This document shows positions 1 to 9,678 of a stretch of 64,000 bases of DNA, piece after piece. The position numbers were made by a program, and so were the translations under genes. The DNA is from Roseibium sp. HPY-6 (GTDB taxonomy: Bacteria > Pseudomonadota > Alphaproteobacteria > Rhizobiales > Stappiaceae): assembly GCF_040530035.1 (NCBI RefSeq), contig NZ_JBEWCD010000003.1, positions 62,001 to 126,000 of the forward strand, written 5' to 3'. The notes under the pieces are model-generated. The model was not told the origin of the DNA. It worked only from the letters and a program-made list of their open reading frames with translations, and did not search any database. Numbering within the stretch: the stretch's first letter is position 1; the number at the start of each line of letters is the position of its first letter.

Positions 1-280
1 CGATCAGTCCGTGGGACAGAGCCTCATAACCTTTATCCTTGCGGCGGCGCTTGAAGAAACGATTGGCGATCTGTGGTGATTTCAAAATCACGCGAACCAC
101 CCACACTGCGAACAGGAACACTGCCAGCAATATGCCAACCACCAGCGCGACAATCACCGGCGGCTGTTCCCAAACATACCCGTTCCAGCTCACGGATATC
201 GTGCCCGGCAGGTCCGCCATCCAGGCAAAGCCCAATGCCAGCAGGAACAGCAGCAAAAAGAAGAAAAAGACGCGGATCAT
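1..280 (-). CDS. hemY: HemY-family protein, N-terminal part (runs off window)
   Basis: Inner-membrane protein of the HemY family linked to tetrapyrrole synthesis; only the first 93 residues are present. Two hydrophobic segments (about residues 4-22 and 41-66) flank a short loop with a WNGY patch, followed by a basic cluster (KRRRK, 77-81). This is the usual HemY N-terminal membrane domain; the TPR part would lie outside the window. The ATG has a GGGAG ribosome binding site 8 bases upstream. It follows the mitofilin gene by 77 bases on the same strand, the usual alphaproteobacterial order. The exact biochemical role of alphaproteobacterial HemY is not settled. Confidence 0.85.
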   Translation of the reverse strand, partial: MIRVFFFFLLLFLLALGFAWMADLPGTISVSWNGYVWEQPPVIVALVVGILLAVFLFAVWVVRVILKSPQIANRFFKRRRKDKGYEALSHGLI

Positions 281-357
281 GAAGCTTGCTCCCAAGCGTC
301 GCCGGGCGGATCCGGCTCAAAAATCAACTGCGCGATCACCATAAAACCGGTTGCCGC

Positions 358-2316
358 TTAACTGTCGTTCGCAGCAAGTGCATTCAGCACTTCCTGTGAA
401 GCCTTGTCGGTCAGACTGTCGACTTCGACGCGCGCCTGGGCGCGGGCGATCCATTCACTACCGGCAGCCTTTGCAGCATCAGGCAAGTCCTGATACGCCG
501 AAATGGCGCCTTCCAGATTGCCGTTGGAGACAGCATTCTCCATGCGCCGCAAAGAGGCTTCCGGGCCCGTGCCGTCGGCATCGCCAGGTCCCCTGACAGC
601 CACAATCGACCGCGCGCTCGCAAGCAGACTGTTCAGGACGTCCTCAGAATGATCAGGTTCTGAGAATGTCTGATAGATCTCGCGCGCAACAGGAGGGAAC
701 TGGGCGATCAGGACAGACACCGGTTCAACGCCTGTCTTGGCGTGAGCTTCAAGCGCCTTGACATCGATGTCGGACGGCAGCCCCGCCTTTACCGCAGCAA
801 GTTCCGTTTCATAGGGACGACCCGAGTCGACGGCCGACTTGAGTGCGGAGACAGACAGCGCGCGCGCTGCAACCTCACGGGCAGTGGCATCCCCCATTGT
901 GCTTTCGACATGCTGCAATCGCTTCGAGATCGCATCAAGTTCCGCCCGGATTGTCTCAAGCGCCGCGGTGTTGGCAGCCCCCACCGAATTGATGTCGGAA
1001 GACAGGCTGGACAGGGTTTCCGTTGCCCGCGCCTGGCTGTCCGCCAGCGTTTTGAGCGATACGTCTGATGTCGATACGGCGGTCTGCGCCGCCTTGGCGG
1101 TGGCTTCCGCGTTTTGCAGCCGGTTTTCAACGTCTGCGAACTGGGTCTTCAATCCGCTCATCTCGGTTTCCAGACCGGATACGGAGCCCGACAGCGTGTC
1201 AGCCGTGCTTGTCGTCGATGTGGCTTCGCTTTCAAGCTTGGAGAGCCTGTCTTCCAGAGGCGTCAGATCGACAGCGGACTGCTGCGAAGACGCTGATTCC
1301 AGCGCGTCGATCCGCGTTTCAAGAGGCTCGAGATTGACAGAGCCAGCGGCGCCGCCGGCGCCTGCAGTCGAGGCGACATCGCTTCGCAGGGTCGCAATGT
1401 CCTCTTTCAGGGCATCGATCGCAGGCGTGACATCGGCGGATGCGGAAGAGACCGCATTTTGAATATCATTCTCAAGCGATGTCACCTTGGCTTCAAGTGC
1501 TGACAACGCCTGCCCTGAAGACTGATCCGTCGCCGAGGCGCCGACTTCCTCAAGTTTTTGCTCAAGGTCCGAGATTTTCCGTTCTGCAGCGGACAAGGCA
1601 CCGGCAAGCTCTTGATCCTGCTCAGGCGTCAACTTGAGAATTCCGGCCTGGTGAAGTCCGAAACCACCCCCAAGGACAATGATGCCGCCAATGACCGCAG
1701 CGATCAAAACGCCGAATGCACCGACACCGCCGCGCTCCTGGGCAGCCGGCGGATTTGAAAACGTCGAGGAAGAGGATGGCCTGGAGGACGGCGCGGCAGT
1801 TTTGGAAGCGGATGCGCTGCCAGAACTCGCCGGCTTGGAGGAAGAGGAAGATGTCGGCCCCGGTTTTGGTGTCGCACTGGAACTTGCGCTTGAGGTCGCG
1901 GACCGCGGACTGGTTGAGGTTGACGAAGGTCCCGCTGTTGTCCGGGCGCTGCTGGAAGACGATGCGGCCGTTGGAGAGGACGATGAGGCCGGGCTACTCT
2001 TCGATGTTGTGGATGAAGATGCCGTCGTCGCTGAAGGTTTGGACGGATCCGCCTTTGCGGTCTCCGGCTTCAAGTCTGAAGGCTTTTTGCCTGGCGTAGT
2101 CGTACTGCCAGTTTTTGGAGTGCTGCCGGACGCAGACCCAGTTGCGGATGCTCCCGCCTTTTCATTCACTTTTTCCGCTGTCAGGTCGATCGTCACCGGC
2201 CGTTTGGAGCCGGTATTGGTTGACGGCTTTGCGCTGCTGCCCGGCTTGTCGGTCGGGCCGGATCCGCTTCCGCCTGAAGAGGACGTTCCGCCAGAAGATT
2301 TCTTGTCCGTCGTCAT
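358..2316 (-). CDS. alphaproteobacterial mitofilin (Mic60-like) membrane protein
   Basis: A 652-residue single-span inner-membrane protein. Residues 1-195 are a Ser/Thr/Pro/Ala/Lys low-complexity tail with almost no hydrophobic residues, a transmembrane helix sits at about 198-219, a long Ala/Glu/Lys-rich coiled coil fills about 230-470, and the C-terminal 150 residues form the conserved mitofilin-like end. In alphaproteobacteria this family, the ancestor of mitochondrial Mic60, is encoded between hemD and hemY and shapes intracytoplasmic membranes or inner-outer membrane contacts (family knowledge). The long cytoplasmic tail is the odd part and may be a spacer or tether. ATG at 2314-2316 has an AGGAGGAGA ribosome binding site. 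The low-complexity codons here are prone to repeat variation. Confidence 0.85.
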   Translation of the reverse strand: MTTDKKSSGGTSSSGGSGSGPTDKPGSSAKPSTNTGSKRPVTIDLTAEKVNEKAGASATGSASGSTPKTGSTTTPGKKPSDLKPETAKADPSKPSATTASSSTTSKSSPASSSSPTAASSSSSARTTAGPSSTSTSPRSATSSASSSATPKPGPTSSSSSKPASSGSASASKTAAPSSRPSSSSTFSNPPAAQERGGVGAFGVLIAAVIGGIIVLGGGFGLHQAGILKLTPEQDQELAGALSAAERKISDLEQKLEEVGASATDQSSGQALSALEAKVTSLENDIQNAVSSASADVTPAIDALKEDIATLRSDVASTAGAGGAAGSVNLEPLETRIDALESASSQQSAVDLTPLEDRLSKLESEATSTTSTADTLSGSVSGLETEMSGLKTQFADVENRLQNAEATAKAAQTAVSTSDVSLKTLADSQARATETLSSLSSDINSVGAANTAALETIRAELDAISKRLQHVESTMGDATAREVAARALSVSALKSAVDSGRPYETELAAVKAGLPSDIDVKALEAHAKTGVEPVSVLIAQFPPVAREIYQTFSEPDHSEDVLNSLLASARSIVAVRGPGDADGTGPEASLRRMENAVSNGNLEGAISAYQDLPDAAKAAGSEWIARAQARVEVDSLTDKASQEVLNALAANDS

Positions 2317-2428
2317 CTAGTCTCCTCCTGAACCTTCCGGTCACTCACTATACACACCTCAAGGCGAAGCGGTAGCGCTGCGGCACAGTCTTTTGCGCGC
2401 TGCAAAACAAGGACTCCACCGGATCTGG

Positions 2429-3163
2429 TTAACACTCTCCTAAGGCCAGTTCCAGTAGCGCATTTTCACAAGGGTCTTCAGCAACTTCCACCTTCATGTA
2501 GTCGGAAAGCGGTTCAGCCGCCTGCTGCGAAATCGCGTAAATCCGCAAATTGGAGATAATGTGATCCAGACCGCGCTGCCCAAGCAAATGCATCAGTGTT
2601 GCTGCCGTTCGTTTCGAATAGATCAGTACGCCGTCATAAGACCCGGCTCGAAGCCGTTCCTCAACACGACCGGGAAAGTCTACAGCTTCATTCATCTTGT
2701 AGACCGGAACAGTCCGGCATTCGATGTTTGCCTGCGCCAACACCTCCTCCAGGTCACCACTTCGATCCTGTGCCGCAGGGTAGAGCACCGTGCCTGTACC
2801 AATCTGCATGTGCTTGCTGACAATCAGTTTTGCAAGCGATGCGACATCACCACCAGCTGAAAAGATAGTGCCGAACCCGGCGCTCTTGCTTGCCGCCGCA
2901 GTTGTATCCCCGACGGTAAAAACAGGGAACTGCCTGAAATCCTCAGCCTGAGCGTGGTCTGCGATCACATCAATCGCCCGTCGGCTCGTGACCGCGAGCG
3001 CCGATACATTGCTAAGATCAAATTTCTCCGGTGGCTTCGGGCAAAAGACCAGCATCGGCGCTTCATCGGCGTCATAGCCCTTCGCCCGGATCCTGTCGGC
3101 CGTTCGACTGCATTCAGGTTGCGGCCGTGTGACAAGAAAACGCATCCCTTCAGGTTTCTGCAA
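2429..3163 (-). CDS. hemD: uroporphyrinogen-III synthase
   Basis: Cyclises hydroxymethylbilane with inversion of ring D to give uroporphyrinogen III, the branch point to haem, sirohaem and cobalamin. The protein of up to 244 residues starts with the FLVTRPQ strand typical of HemD and has the two-lobed alpha/beta pattern, with a conserved YSKRTA patch in the second lobe. The family is weakly conserved in sequence, so the position directly after hemC carries much of the assignment. The open frame overlaps hemC by 14 bases; a second ATG at 3145 (MRFLVTRP) lies just past the hemC stop and may be the real start. Translational coupling with hemC is likely. Confidence 0.88.
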   Translation of the reverse strand: MQKPEGMRFLVTRPQPECSRTADRIRAKGYDADEAPMLVFCPKPPEKFDLSNVSALAVTSRRAIDVIADHAQAEDFRQFPVFTVGDTTAAASKSAGFGTIFSAGGDVASLAKLIVSKHMQIGTGTVLYPAAQDRSGDLEEVLAQANIECRTVPVYKMNEAVDFPGRVEERLRAGSYDGVLIYSKRTAATLMHLLGQRGLDHIISNLRIYAISQQAAEPLSDYMKVEVAEDPCENALLELALGEC

Positions 3164-4076
3164 GAAAGGACGGTCCCATGCGCTCTTTCAGGGCCTCACC
3201 AACCGAAACACCGATCTTGACCGCATCTTCGACCGCGCCGGTTTCTTCCGCCTCATGCGCTTCGCTGCCGTCCGGCTTCAAAACGATCCCCTTGAAGTGA
3301 AGCCGGCCGCCATCCAGCGTCGCCAGCCCGCCGATGGGCGTTCTGCAAGAGCCGTCCAGAACCGCAAGAAACGCACGTTCGGCGTCGAGGCGGATCTGCG
3401 TATCCGGGTCATGGATTGCCGCCAGCATGGAAAGGGTCGCCGCATCGTTCTCACGGCTCTCGATGCAAATTGCACCCTGTCCGACGGCTGGAAGAAAGTC
3501 GTTCGTGTCAAGGAGACTCGTGATCTCCTGCTCTAGACCCAGCCGGTTGAGCCCCGCAGCGGCCAGCAGCGTCGCATCGACTTCTCCTTCGGCCAGCTTG
3601 CGAAGCCTTGTCTGCAGATTGCCGCGATACATGACCACATCAATATCCGGCCTGATCCGCTTGATCATGGCCTGGCGGCGCAGGGAACTGGAGCCGATGA
3701 CGGCCCCCTCGGGCAGGTCGTTGAGAGATGTTGCCTTGGGTGACAAAAACGCGTCGCGAACATCCTCGCGTGGCAGAAACGCTGTCAGCGCAAGCCCGTC
3801 GGGCAAATGCGTCGGCATGTCCTTTGAGGAGTGAACGGCAATGTCGATCCGCTTGTCGAGCAGCGCTTCTTCGATTTCCTTGGTGAACAATCCTTTCCCG
3901 CCAACTTCCGACAAAGGCCGGTCCTGAATGCGATCACCAGATGTCTTGATGACGACAATTTCAAACGCCTCATCGGCAAGGCCATGCGCCGCCATCAAGC
4001 GATCGCGGGTTTCGTGAGCTTGCGCCAACGCAAGTGCGCTGCCCCTGGTTCCGATGCGCAAAGGATTTGGTTGCAA
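3150..4076 (-). CDS. hemC: hydroxymethylbilane synthase (porphobilinogen deaminase)
   Basis: Condenses four porphobilinogen molecules into hydroxymethylbilane. 308 residues, the usual length. Visible family marks: the [12 protein letters not shown] start, the VHSSKDMP loop with catalytic Asp 86, the SSLRRQA and RGNLQTRL substrate-binding segments, and [10 protein letters not shown] with Cys 244 for the dipyrromethane cofactor. The start is a TTG at 4076; another TTG five codons on is possible and no ATG is available. It is first in the hemC-hemD-mitofilin-hemY run and is transcribed away from tsaD, with 96 bases between the two starts as the shared promoter region. Confidence 0.95.
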   Translation of the reverse strand: MQPNPLRIGTRGSALALAQAHETRDRLMAAHGLADEAFEIVVIKTSGDRIQDRPLSEVGGKGLFTKEIEEALLDKRIDIAVHSSKDMPTHLPDGLALTAFLPREDVRDAFLSPKATSLNDLPEGAVIGSSSLRRQAMIKRIRPDIDVVMYRGNLQTRLRKLAEGEVDATLLAAAGLNRLGLEQEITSLLDTNDFLPAVGQGAICIESRENDAATLSMLAAIHDPDTQIRLDAERAFLAVLDGSCRTPIGGLATLDGGRLHFKGIVLKPDGSEAHEAEETGAVEDAVKIGVSVGEALKERMGPSFLAET

Positions 4077-4172
4077 GGTTTACCGTCCGGATGTTACGCC
4101 CGGCAAGAATTCGCCGGAGACTTGTTTGGAATTCGCCCCTATGTCCTATCACAGGCTGCGCTCGCAAAACCA

Positions 4173-5279
4173 ATGACTTCAGTCAACTTAAAAGACAATG
4201 CGACCAATCTGACCGTACTCGGCATTGAAACAAGCTGCGATGAGACGGCGGCGGCGGTCGTGTGCGGACCCGGCGAGCGGAAGATTCTGTCCAACACCAT
4301 TCGCGCGCAAATCGACGAGCATGCTGAATTCGGAGGTGTGGTTCCGGAAATCGCCGCCCGTGCGCATATCGAGATCCTGGATAGAATTGTCGCCGAGGCG
4401 ATGAAAGAGGCTGATTGCGCGTGGGAAGACATCGATGCGGTCGCAGCAACGGCCGGGCCGGGGTTGATCGGTGGCGTCATTGTCGGTTTCATGACCGCGA
4501 AAGCAATCGCCATGGCAGCGGGCAAGCCCTTGATCGGCGTGAACCATCTGGAGGGCCATGCGCTCACGGCCCGCTTGACCGACGATCTGAGCTTTCCGTT
4601 CCTTCTGCTTTTGGTCTCCGGGGGGCACAGTCAGTTTCTGCTTGTGCGCGGCGTTGGCGACTATGAACGCCTCGGCACGACGATCGACGATGCCATAGGC
4701 GAGGCGTTCGACAAGACCGCGAAGCTGCTGGGCCTGCCCTATCCCGGCGGGCCTCAAGTGGAAAAGATGGCGCAGAAAGGCGATGTTCAACGTTTCAAGC
4801 TGCCGCGGCCGTTCCTTGATCGGCCGGGCCTCGACATGTCATTTGCCGGTTTGAAAACGGCGCTTCGAACCCAGGCCAAAAAACTGGAACCGGTGGACGA
4901 ACAGACCGTCGCAGACCTGTGCGCCGCTTTTCAGCGCGCGGTTTCCGATGTGCTGTCCGCCCGCACAAAATCAGCGCTCCAGCTCTTCCGGGAAAGGCAT
5001 CCGCAAGCAGAACCCGTTATCGTCGTCGCTGGCGGGGTCGCGGCTAACCAGGAAATCCGTGCTGCACTGACCGGTGCTGCAAAGGAGGCAGGTGCGCGGT
5101 TTGTCGCGCCGCCAATGCGGCTTTGCACAGACAACGCCGCCATGATTGCCTGGGCCGGCATTGAACGCCTGCAGCTGGGCCCGGTAGACGACATGAACGT
5201 TTCCCCGCGCCCGCGCTGGCCCCTGGACCCGGAACGGGCGGGGATTCTCGGAGCTGGAAAAAAGGGCGCGAAGGCCTGA
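4173..5279 (+). CDS. tsaD: tRNA N6-adenosine threonylcarbamoyltransferase
   Basis: Transfers the threonylcarbamoyl group to A37 of ANN-decoding tRNAs, working with TsaB and TsaE. 368 residues, normal for the family. The ASKHA-type start [14 protein letters not shown] is clear, the metal-binding HLEGH lies at 125-129, and the second lobe carries [25 protein letters not shown] and VAGGVAAN motifs. The reading frame is open for 114 more codons upstream, but that part overlaps hemC on the other strand and lacks family sequence, so the ATG at 4173 is chosen. No strong ribosome binding site is seen before it. Confidence 0.95.
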   Translation: MTSVNLKDNATNLTVLGIETSCDETAAAVVCGPGERKILSNTIRAQIDEHAEFGGVVPEIAARAHIEILDRIVAEAMKEADCAWEDIDAVAATAGPGLIGGVIVGFMTAKAIAMAAGKPLIGVNHLEGHALTARLTDDLSFPFLLLLVSGGHSQFLLVRGVGDYERLGTTIDDAIGEAFDKTAKLLGLPYPGGPQVEKMAQKGDVQRFKLPRPFLDRPGLDMSFAGLKTALRTQAKKLEPVDEQTVADLCAAFQRAVSDVLSARTKSALQLFRERHPQAEPVIVVAGGVAANQEIRAALTGAAKEAGARFVAPPMRLCTDNAAMIAWAGIERLQLGPVDDMNVSPRPRWPLDPERAGILGAGKKGAKA

Positions 5280-5418
5280 CAGCGCCTTATCGGCGCGGCC
5301 TGGTCGACGCGAACGCCTTTTTCATCACCGAATTTGCGCCCCGATCACAAACTTGCCCTTTTGCGCGTGCAGGGAGCCTGCTAGGAAGCAGAGCCCTTCA
5401 GCAAAGGATCCTCGCCGC

Positions 5419-5895
5419 ATGCACGTCTATCATAAGGCTTACGTTTACCTGACCTGCGGCACGGATCTCCTGGTGTTTTCAGAACCCGATCATCCGCATG
5501 TTGGCTTGCAGGTACCCGGCGGTACGCTGGATCCTGGTGAAAGCTATCTGCAGGCAGCTCGGCGCGAGTTTTCCGAAGAAACCGGACTTTCATTGGATAT
5601 CGCGCTCGAATCGTTCGCGGACCAGGACAGGATCTTTGAAAATGTGCCCGATTGTCTCGATGGATTGCATCGGCGGCGGCATTTTCACGGACACATCCCG
5701 GAAAAACCGGCCGCGGAATGGGAACATTTCGAAACTTCACCCAGCGCAGGTGGTCCGCCAATCCGGTTCCATCTGTTCTGGATCGATTTGTTCGCAGTCG
5801 ATGCTCCCGCCGAGACCCGCTTTTTTCAAGGGTTTGGAGCACAGCTTGAAACATTACGGACGCGCGTGGAAAGGCAGATCAATGGGCGCCATTAA
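5419..5895 (+). CDS. Nudix hydrolase
   Basis: A 158-residue Nudix-fold pyrophosphohydrolase. The signature box is intact around residues 34-57: GGTLDPGE, then REFSEETGL, giving the metal-binding Glu cluster. Substrate cannot be read from the sequence; it could be a nucleotide sugar, a damaged nucleotide or a dinucleotide. The ATG at 5419 gives the natural N-terminus (MHVYHKAYVYL); an upstream in-frame start would add 22 unstructured residues. The 3' end overlaps gpsA by 14 bases, so the two are probably co-translated. Confidence 0.85.
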   Translation: MHVYHKAYVYLTCGTDLLVFSEPDHPHVGLQVPGGTLDPGESYLQAARREFSEETGLSLDIALESFADQDRIFENVPDCLDGLHRRRHFHGHIPEKPAAEWEHFETSPSAGGPPIRFHLFWIDLFAVDAPAETRFFQGFGAQLETLRTRVERQINGRH

Positions 5896-6889
5896 GACGG
5901 TCGGCATTGTCGGGGGCGGGGCCTGGGGAACAGCGCTGGCGCTGACGGCCGCCCGTGCAGGACGAAATGTCAGACTGTGGGCGCGCGATGCGGATACCGT
6001 CTCCAACATCCGCGCAAGACGGCAGAACCTTAAGTACCTGCCCGGGATTACTTTCGATGAGGACCTGAACGCGACAACTTCCCTTGAGGATGTTGCGGAG
6101 GCGGACGCGATTCTGCTGGTGACGCCTGCACAGACGACACGCGCTATCCTGGCTGGACTGAAAAAGACCGGCGCTGTGCGCGGTCCTGTGGTTTTGTGCG
6201 CAAAGGGGATTGAGCAGACCTCAGGCAAGCTCCTGTCGCGGGTGCTGAGCGAAGAACTTCCGGGCGTTGAACCGGGCGTGCTTTCCGGTCCGAGTTTTGC
6301 CGACGACGTTGCCCGTGGCCTTCCAACGGCAGTCACCGTTGCGGCAAATTCAGCAAAAACTGCGCTCAGCCTGTGCGAGGCACTTCAGTCCGCGTGCTTT
6401 CGGCCCTATGCGTCCATTGACATTCTCGGGGCGCAGATCGGTGGGTCGCTTAAGAATGTGCTCGCGATCGCCTGCGGTGCCGTTGTCGGGAGAAAACTGG
6501 GGGCCAGCGCCCAGGCCGCCCTGACAGCGCGCGGGTTCGCAGAACTCACCCGTCTTGGCACCGCCATGGGGGCACAGGGCGAAACACTGACCGGCCTTTC
6601 GGGCCTTGGCGACCTCGTCCTGACCTGCTCCTCGGTTCAGTCGAGGAATTTCTCATTCGGCTTGCGTCTCGGGGAAGGTTTCAAGGCCTCGGAACTGATC
6701 GCGGCCGGGGGCAAGCTGGCGGAAGGCGCCTATTCGGCAAGGGTTGCCGTCAAACTGGCCCAAAAACACGAGATTGATGTCCCGATCTGCGAAACGGTCG
6801 CCCGAATGATCGATGAAGATCTTTCAATCGATGACGCTCTCAACACTTTGATGGCGCGTCCGTTGAAGTCGGAAACGGAAAGCCTTTGA
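5882..6889 (+). CDS. gpsA: NAD(P)-dependent glycerol-3-phosphate dehydrogenase
   Basis: Reduces dihydroxyacetone phosphate to sn-glycerol 3-phosphate for phospholipid synthesis. 335 residues, standard length. The Rossmann motif VGGGAWGTALA lies at residues 9-19, the catalytic Lys is in GGSLKNVLAIACG, and the conserved GLGDLVLTC and AEGAYSA blocks are present. The ATG at 5882 starts inside the end of the Nudix gene; nothing upstream in frame belongs to the family. In many alphaproteobacteria gpsA lies just downstream of tsaD and before YciI and EVE genes, as here. Confidence 0.95.
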   Translation: MGAIKTVGIVGGGAWGTALALTAARAGRNVRLWARDADTVSNIRARRQNLKYLPGITFDEDLNATTSLEDVAEADAILLVTPAQTTRAILAGLKKTGAVRGPVVLCAKGIEQTSGKLLSRVLSEELPGVEPGVLSGPSFADDVARGLPTAVTVAANSAKTALSLCEALQSACFRPYASIDILGAQIGGSLKNVLAIACGAVVGRKLGASAQAALTARGFAELTRLGTAMGAQGETLTGLSGLGDLVLTCSSVQSRNFSFGLRLGEGFKASELIAAGGKLAEGAYSARVAVKLAQKHEIDVPICETVARMIDEDLSIDDALNTLMARPLKSETESL

Positions 6890-6966
6890 AGGGCCTTTTC
6901 CGCCATTGAGTTTGTGACAACTCGGCCCTAGGTTCGGACAAGCGTCTTCAACCAGGGATCTCATTC

Positions 6967-7257
6967 ATGCTCTATGCCTTGATCTGCACCGACAAGCCCG
7001 GTGCACTACAAACGCGACTCGACAATCGCAACGACCATATCGCGTTTCTGAAGAGCCTCGGCAACGGGCTCAAGGCTGCCGGACCGTTCCTGGACGACGA
7101 CGGCAACATGACGGGATCGCTGGTCGTCATCGAGGCAGCGAACCGGGACGAGGCGCTTGCCATCTCTCAGGAAGATCCCTACGCCAAGGCTGATCTGTTC
7201 GAAAGCGTCGAGATTCGCCCTTGGAACTGGGTGATCAAGAACCCGGAGGTTGCTTAA
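6967..7257 (+). CDS. YciI-family protein
   Basis: A 96-residue protein of the YciI/YCII ferredoxin-fold family. The start MLYALICTDKP, the conserved His near residue 24 (RNDHIAFL) and the late EDPYAKADLF segment with its conserved Asp fit the proposed His-Asp dyad of the fold. No substrate is known for this branch. Its stop codon is directly followed by the GTG of the next gene, so the two form a tight pair. Confidence 0.85.
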   Translation: MLYALICTDKPGALQTRLDNRNDHIAFLKSLGNGLKAAGPFLDDDGNMTGSLVVIEAANRDEALAISQEDPYAKADLFESVEIRPWNWVIKNPEVA

Positions 7258-7683
7258 GTGCAGTACTGGCTGATCAAATCCGAACCGGACAAATGGTCCT
7301 GGGAGCAGCAAAAGGCCAAGGGGGATGCCGGAGAACAATGGGACGGCATCAGGAACTACCAGGCGCGCAACAACATGCGGGCCATGGAAATCGGCGACAA
7401 GGCTTTCTTTTATCACTCCAATATCGGCAAGGAAGTTGTCGGTATCGTGGAGGTGTGCAGCGAAATCCATCAGGACACCACCACGGATGACCCGCGTTGG
7501 GAATGTGTCGATTTCAAAGCCGTCTGCGATGTGCCAAAGCCGGTCACCCTTGCCGACGTCAAGGCTGAACCGAGCCTGGAAAAGATGGCGCTGGTTGCAA
7601 ACACACGCCTGTCCGTCCAACCGGTCACAGAAAATGAATGGAAGATCGTCTGCAAGATGGGCGGACTGAAAAAACCTGCCTGA
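7258..7683 (+). CDS. EVE-domain protein (THYN1-like)
   Basis: A 141-residue single EVE domain, related to YTH and PUA-type folds that read modified bases. The sequence starts YWLIKSEPDKWSW and keeps WDGIRNYQARNNMRAM and the GDKAFFYHSN strand, all hallmarks of the group that includes human THYN1. Bacterial EVE proteins are thought to bind modified DNA or RNA bases. The GTG start at 7258 abuts the YciI stop codon with no gap. The gene nine bases downstream is a protein methyltransferase, but a joint function is only inferred from spacing. Confidence 0.88.
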   Translation: MQYWLIKSEPDKWSWEQQKAKGDAGEQWDGIRNYQARNNMRAMEIGDKAFFYHSNIGKEVVGIVEVCSEIHQDTTTDDPRWECVDFKAVCDVPKPVTLADVKAEPSLEKMALVANTRLSVQPVTENEWKIVCKMGGLKKPA

Positions 7684-7692
7684 GAAGGCCCT

Positions 7693-8361
7693 GTGAAAGC
7701 CATGCCGGTCATCGAAGACCCTTGCGAATTCATCTTGCGGGAAACACGGATCAAGCCGGTACCGCACGCTGAGGAGATAAGTCTTCATGTTGCCGACGAG
7801 GCGATGGAGCTCTGGCAAAAAACCGAAGAGGAGCTGGGAGAACTTGGGCTCCCACCTCCGTTTTGGGCGTTCGCCTGGGCGGGTGGCCAGGGCCTGGCGC
7901 GTTATATACTGGACACGCCTGAGCTTGTTGCCGGCAAAGCGGTTCTGGACTTCGCTTGTGGATCAGGACTTGTCGGCATTGCCGCAATGAAGGCAGGCGC
8001 GCGAAGTTGCCACGCCGTTGATATTGATCCGTTTGCGCTGGAGGCGACACGCCTGAATGCCTCTTTGAACGGCGTCGATCTTACACGACAGGCCGCCGAC
8101 ATCACGTCAGAGCCCTTGCCTGACGTCGACGTTGTCTTTTGCGGAGACGTTTTCTACGACAAGCAGATGGCCGAAAAGGTTGTTGGGTTTGTTGACCGCC
8201 TCAACGCGGCGGATATCAGCGTGTTTGTTGGCGATCCCGGTCGATCCTACCTGCCCCGCGAACGGCTTGTCGAACTGGCGGACTATTCGGTCAAGGTCAT
8301 CGGCGCTCTGGAAGACAACGAGATCAAAAGAACCCGCATCTACCGTGTCCGGGAAACCTGA
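7693..8361 (+). CDS. class I SAM methyltransferase, ETF-beta lysine methyltransferase-like
   Basis: A protein methyltransferase of about 222 residues. The SAM-binding motif DFACGSGLVGIAAMKAGA, the acidic VDIDPFA end of strand 2 and the GDVFYDKQMAEKV motif place it with the METTL20/ETFBKMT and PrmA-like group. Characterised alphaproteobacterial members methylate lysines of electron transfer flavoprotein beta; that activity is inferred here. The start is GTG at 7693 or ATG at 7702. It is the last gene of the YciI-EVE-methyltransferase run. Confidence 0.8.
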   Translation: MKAMPVIEDPCEFILRETRIKPVPHAEEISLHVADEAMELWQKTEEELGELGLPPPFWAFAWAGGQGLARYILDTPELVAGKAVLDFACGSGLVGIAAMKAGARSCHAVDIDPFALEATRLNASLNGVDLTRQAADITSEPLPDVDVVFCGDVFYDKQMAEKVVGFVDRLNAADISVFVGDPGRSYLPRERLVELADYSVKVIGALEDNEIKRTRIYRVRET

Positions 8362-8502
8362 TCCTGTTTTGGACAATTTCGCGCAGTAATTTTGCAAACT
8401 GCGGAAAAAATCAAAAGTTTCACCTGCCGGGCCTTCCCCTTTGCCGTTCTTGCGATAGGTTAGCCGCTCAAAGTCACCTCGCCGTATTTTCAGGAGTTCT
8501 TC

Positions 8503-9678
8503 ATGCCCATCGTTAACCGCCTTGCTGATCTGGCTGACGAGATCACCGTCTGGCGCCGCGATTTCCACGAAAATCCGGAAATTCTCTATGAAACAGTCAG
8601 AACGGCTGGAAAAGTCGCTGAGTTGCTGGAGAGTTTTGGCGTGGACGAGGTCACGACCGGGATCGGCAAAACCGGTGTCGTGGGCGTGATCAAGGGCCGG
8701 AACGGCGGCGCAGGCAAAGCGGTTGGTCTGCGTGCGGACATGGACGCGCTTCCAATCGAAGAGGAAACCAAAAAACCTTACGCCTCCAAGGTCTCCGGAA
8801 AAATGCATGCGTGCGGCCATGACGGTCATACAGCCATGTTGCTGGGTGCAGCGAAATATCTGTCTGAGACGCGGAACTTCGACGGCACGGTGGTTGTGAT
8901 TTTCCAGCCGGCGGAAGAGGGCGGTGCGGGTGCGAAGGCCATGATCGATGACGGCCTGATGACCCGCTGGCCCATGGACGAAGTCTACGGGATGCATAAT
9001 TATCCCGGCATGCCGGTCGGCGAGTTTGCGATCCGCAAGGGGCCGATCATGGCCGCAACCGACGAGTTCCGTATCACCATCACCGGCAAGGGCGGACATG
9101 CAGCCAAGCCGCATCAGACCATCGATCCGGTTATTGTCGGCTCAAAAATGGTGTCTGTTCTGCAGACGATCGCAAGCCGCAACGCGGACCCGCTCGATTC
9201 CGTCGTGGTCTCCGTTACCGTGTTTAATGCCGGCAACGCGTTTAACGTGATCCCGCAGGAAGCCGTTCTGCGTGGCACTGTCAGAAGCCTGAACCCGGAA
9301 ATGCGCGATCTCGCCGAACAGCGCATGGGCAACATCGTCAAGTCGATTGCTGAGGCATTTGACGCCAGGGCGGAACTCCAGTTCCGGCGCGGATACCCGG
9401 TCACGTCAAATCACGACGAACAGACCGATTTCGCCGCAGCTATCGCCGAAGGCATTGCAGGCGATGGCAAGGTGAACCGGAACATTGAACCTATGATGGG
9501 CGGGGAAGACTTCTCCTACATGCTTGAAGAACGGCCCGGTGCTTTCATCTTTGCAGGCAACGGCAACAGCGCCGGTCTGCACCACCCCGAATATGACTTC
9601 AACGATGAGCTCATCCCGGTCGGCTGCTCGTACTGGGTAAAACTCGTGGAGACAGCCCTTCCGGCGAAGGCCGCCTGA
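8503..9678 (+). CDS. M20-family amidohydrolase (hippurate hydrolase/aminoacylase type)
   Basis: Hydrolyses N-acyl amino acids or similar amides using a dinuclear metal site. 391 residues, as usual. Metal and catalytic residues are visible: RADMDALP around 78-84, HACGHDGH (Cys 104, His 106), PAEEG with Glu 138/139, the HNYPG histidine at 165 and the late MMGGEDFSYM block. The dimerisation domain starts with GKGGHAAKPHQ near residue 195. Whether the substrate is hippurate, N-acetyl-amino acids or an auxin-type conjugate cannot be told. It stands alone, with 141 bases before it and a weak hairpin (9681-9699) followed by Ts after its stop. Confidence 0.88.
   Translation: MPIVNRLADLADEITVWRRDFHENPEILYETVRTAGKVAELLESFGVDEVTTGIGKTGVVGVIKGRNGGAGKAVGLRADMDALPIEEETKKPYASKVSGKMHACGHDGHTAMLLGAAKYLSETRNFDGTVVVIFQPAEEGGAGAKAMIDDGLMTRWPMDEVYGMHNYPGMPVGEFAIRKGPIMAATDEFRITITGKGGHAAKPHQTIDPVIVGSKMVSVLQTIASRNADPLDSVVVSVTVFNAGNAFNVIPQEAVLRGTVRSLNPEMRDLAEQRMGNIVKSIAEAFDARAELQFRRGYPVTSNHDEQTDFAAAIAEGIAGDGKVNRNIEPMMGGEDFSYMLEERPGAFIFAGNGNSAGLHHPEYDFNDELIPVGCSYWVKLVETALPAKAA

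Noticed and set aside
3831..4172. 114-codon N-terminal extension of tsaD
   Set aside because: It overlaps the start of hemC on the other strand and has no family similarity; the ATG at 4173 gives the usual length.
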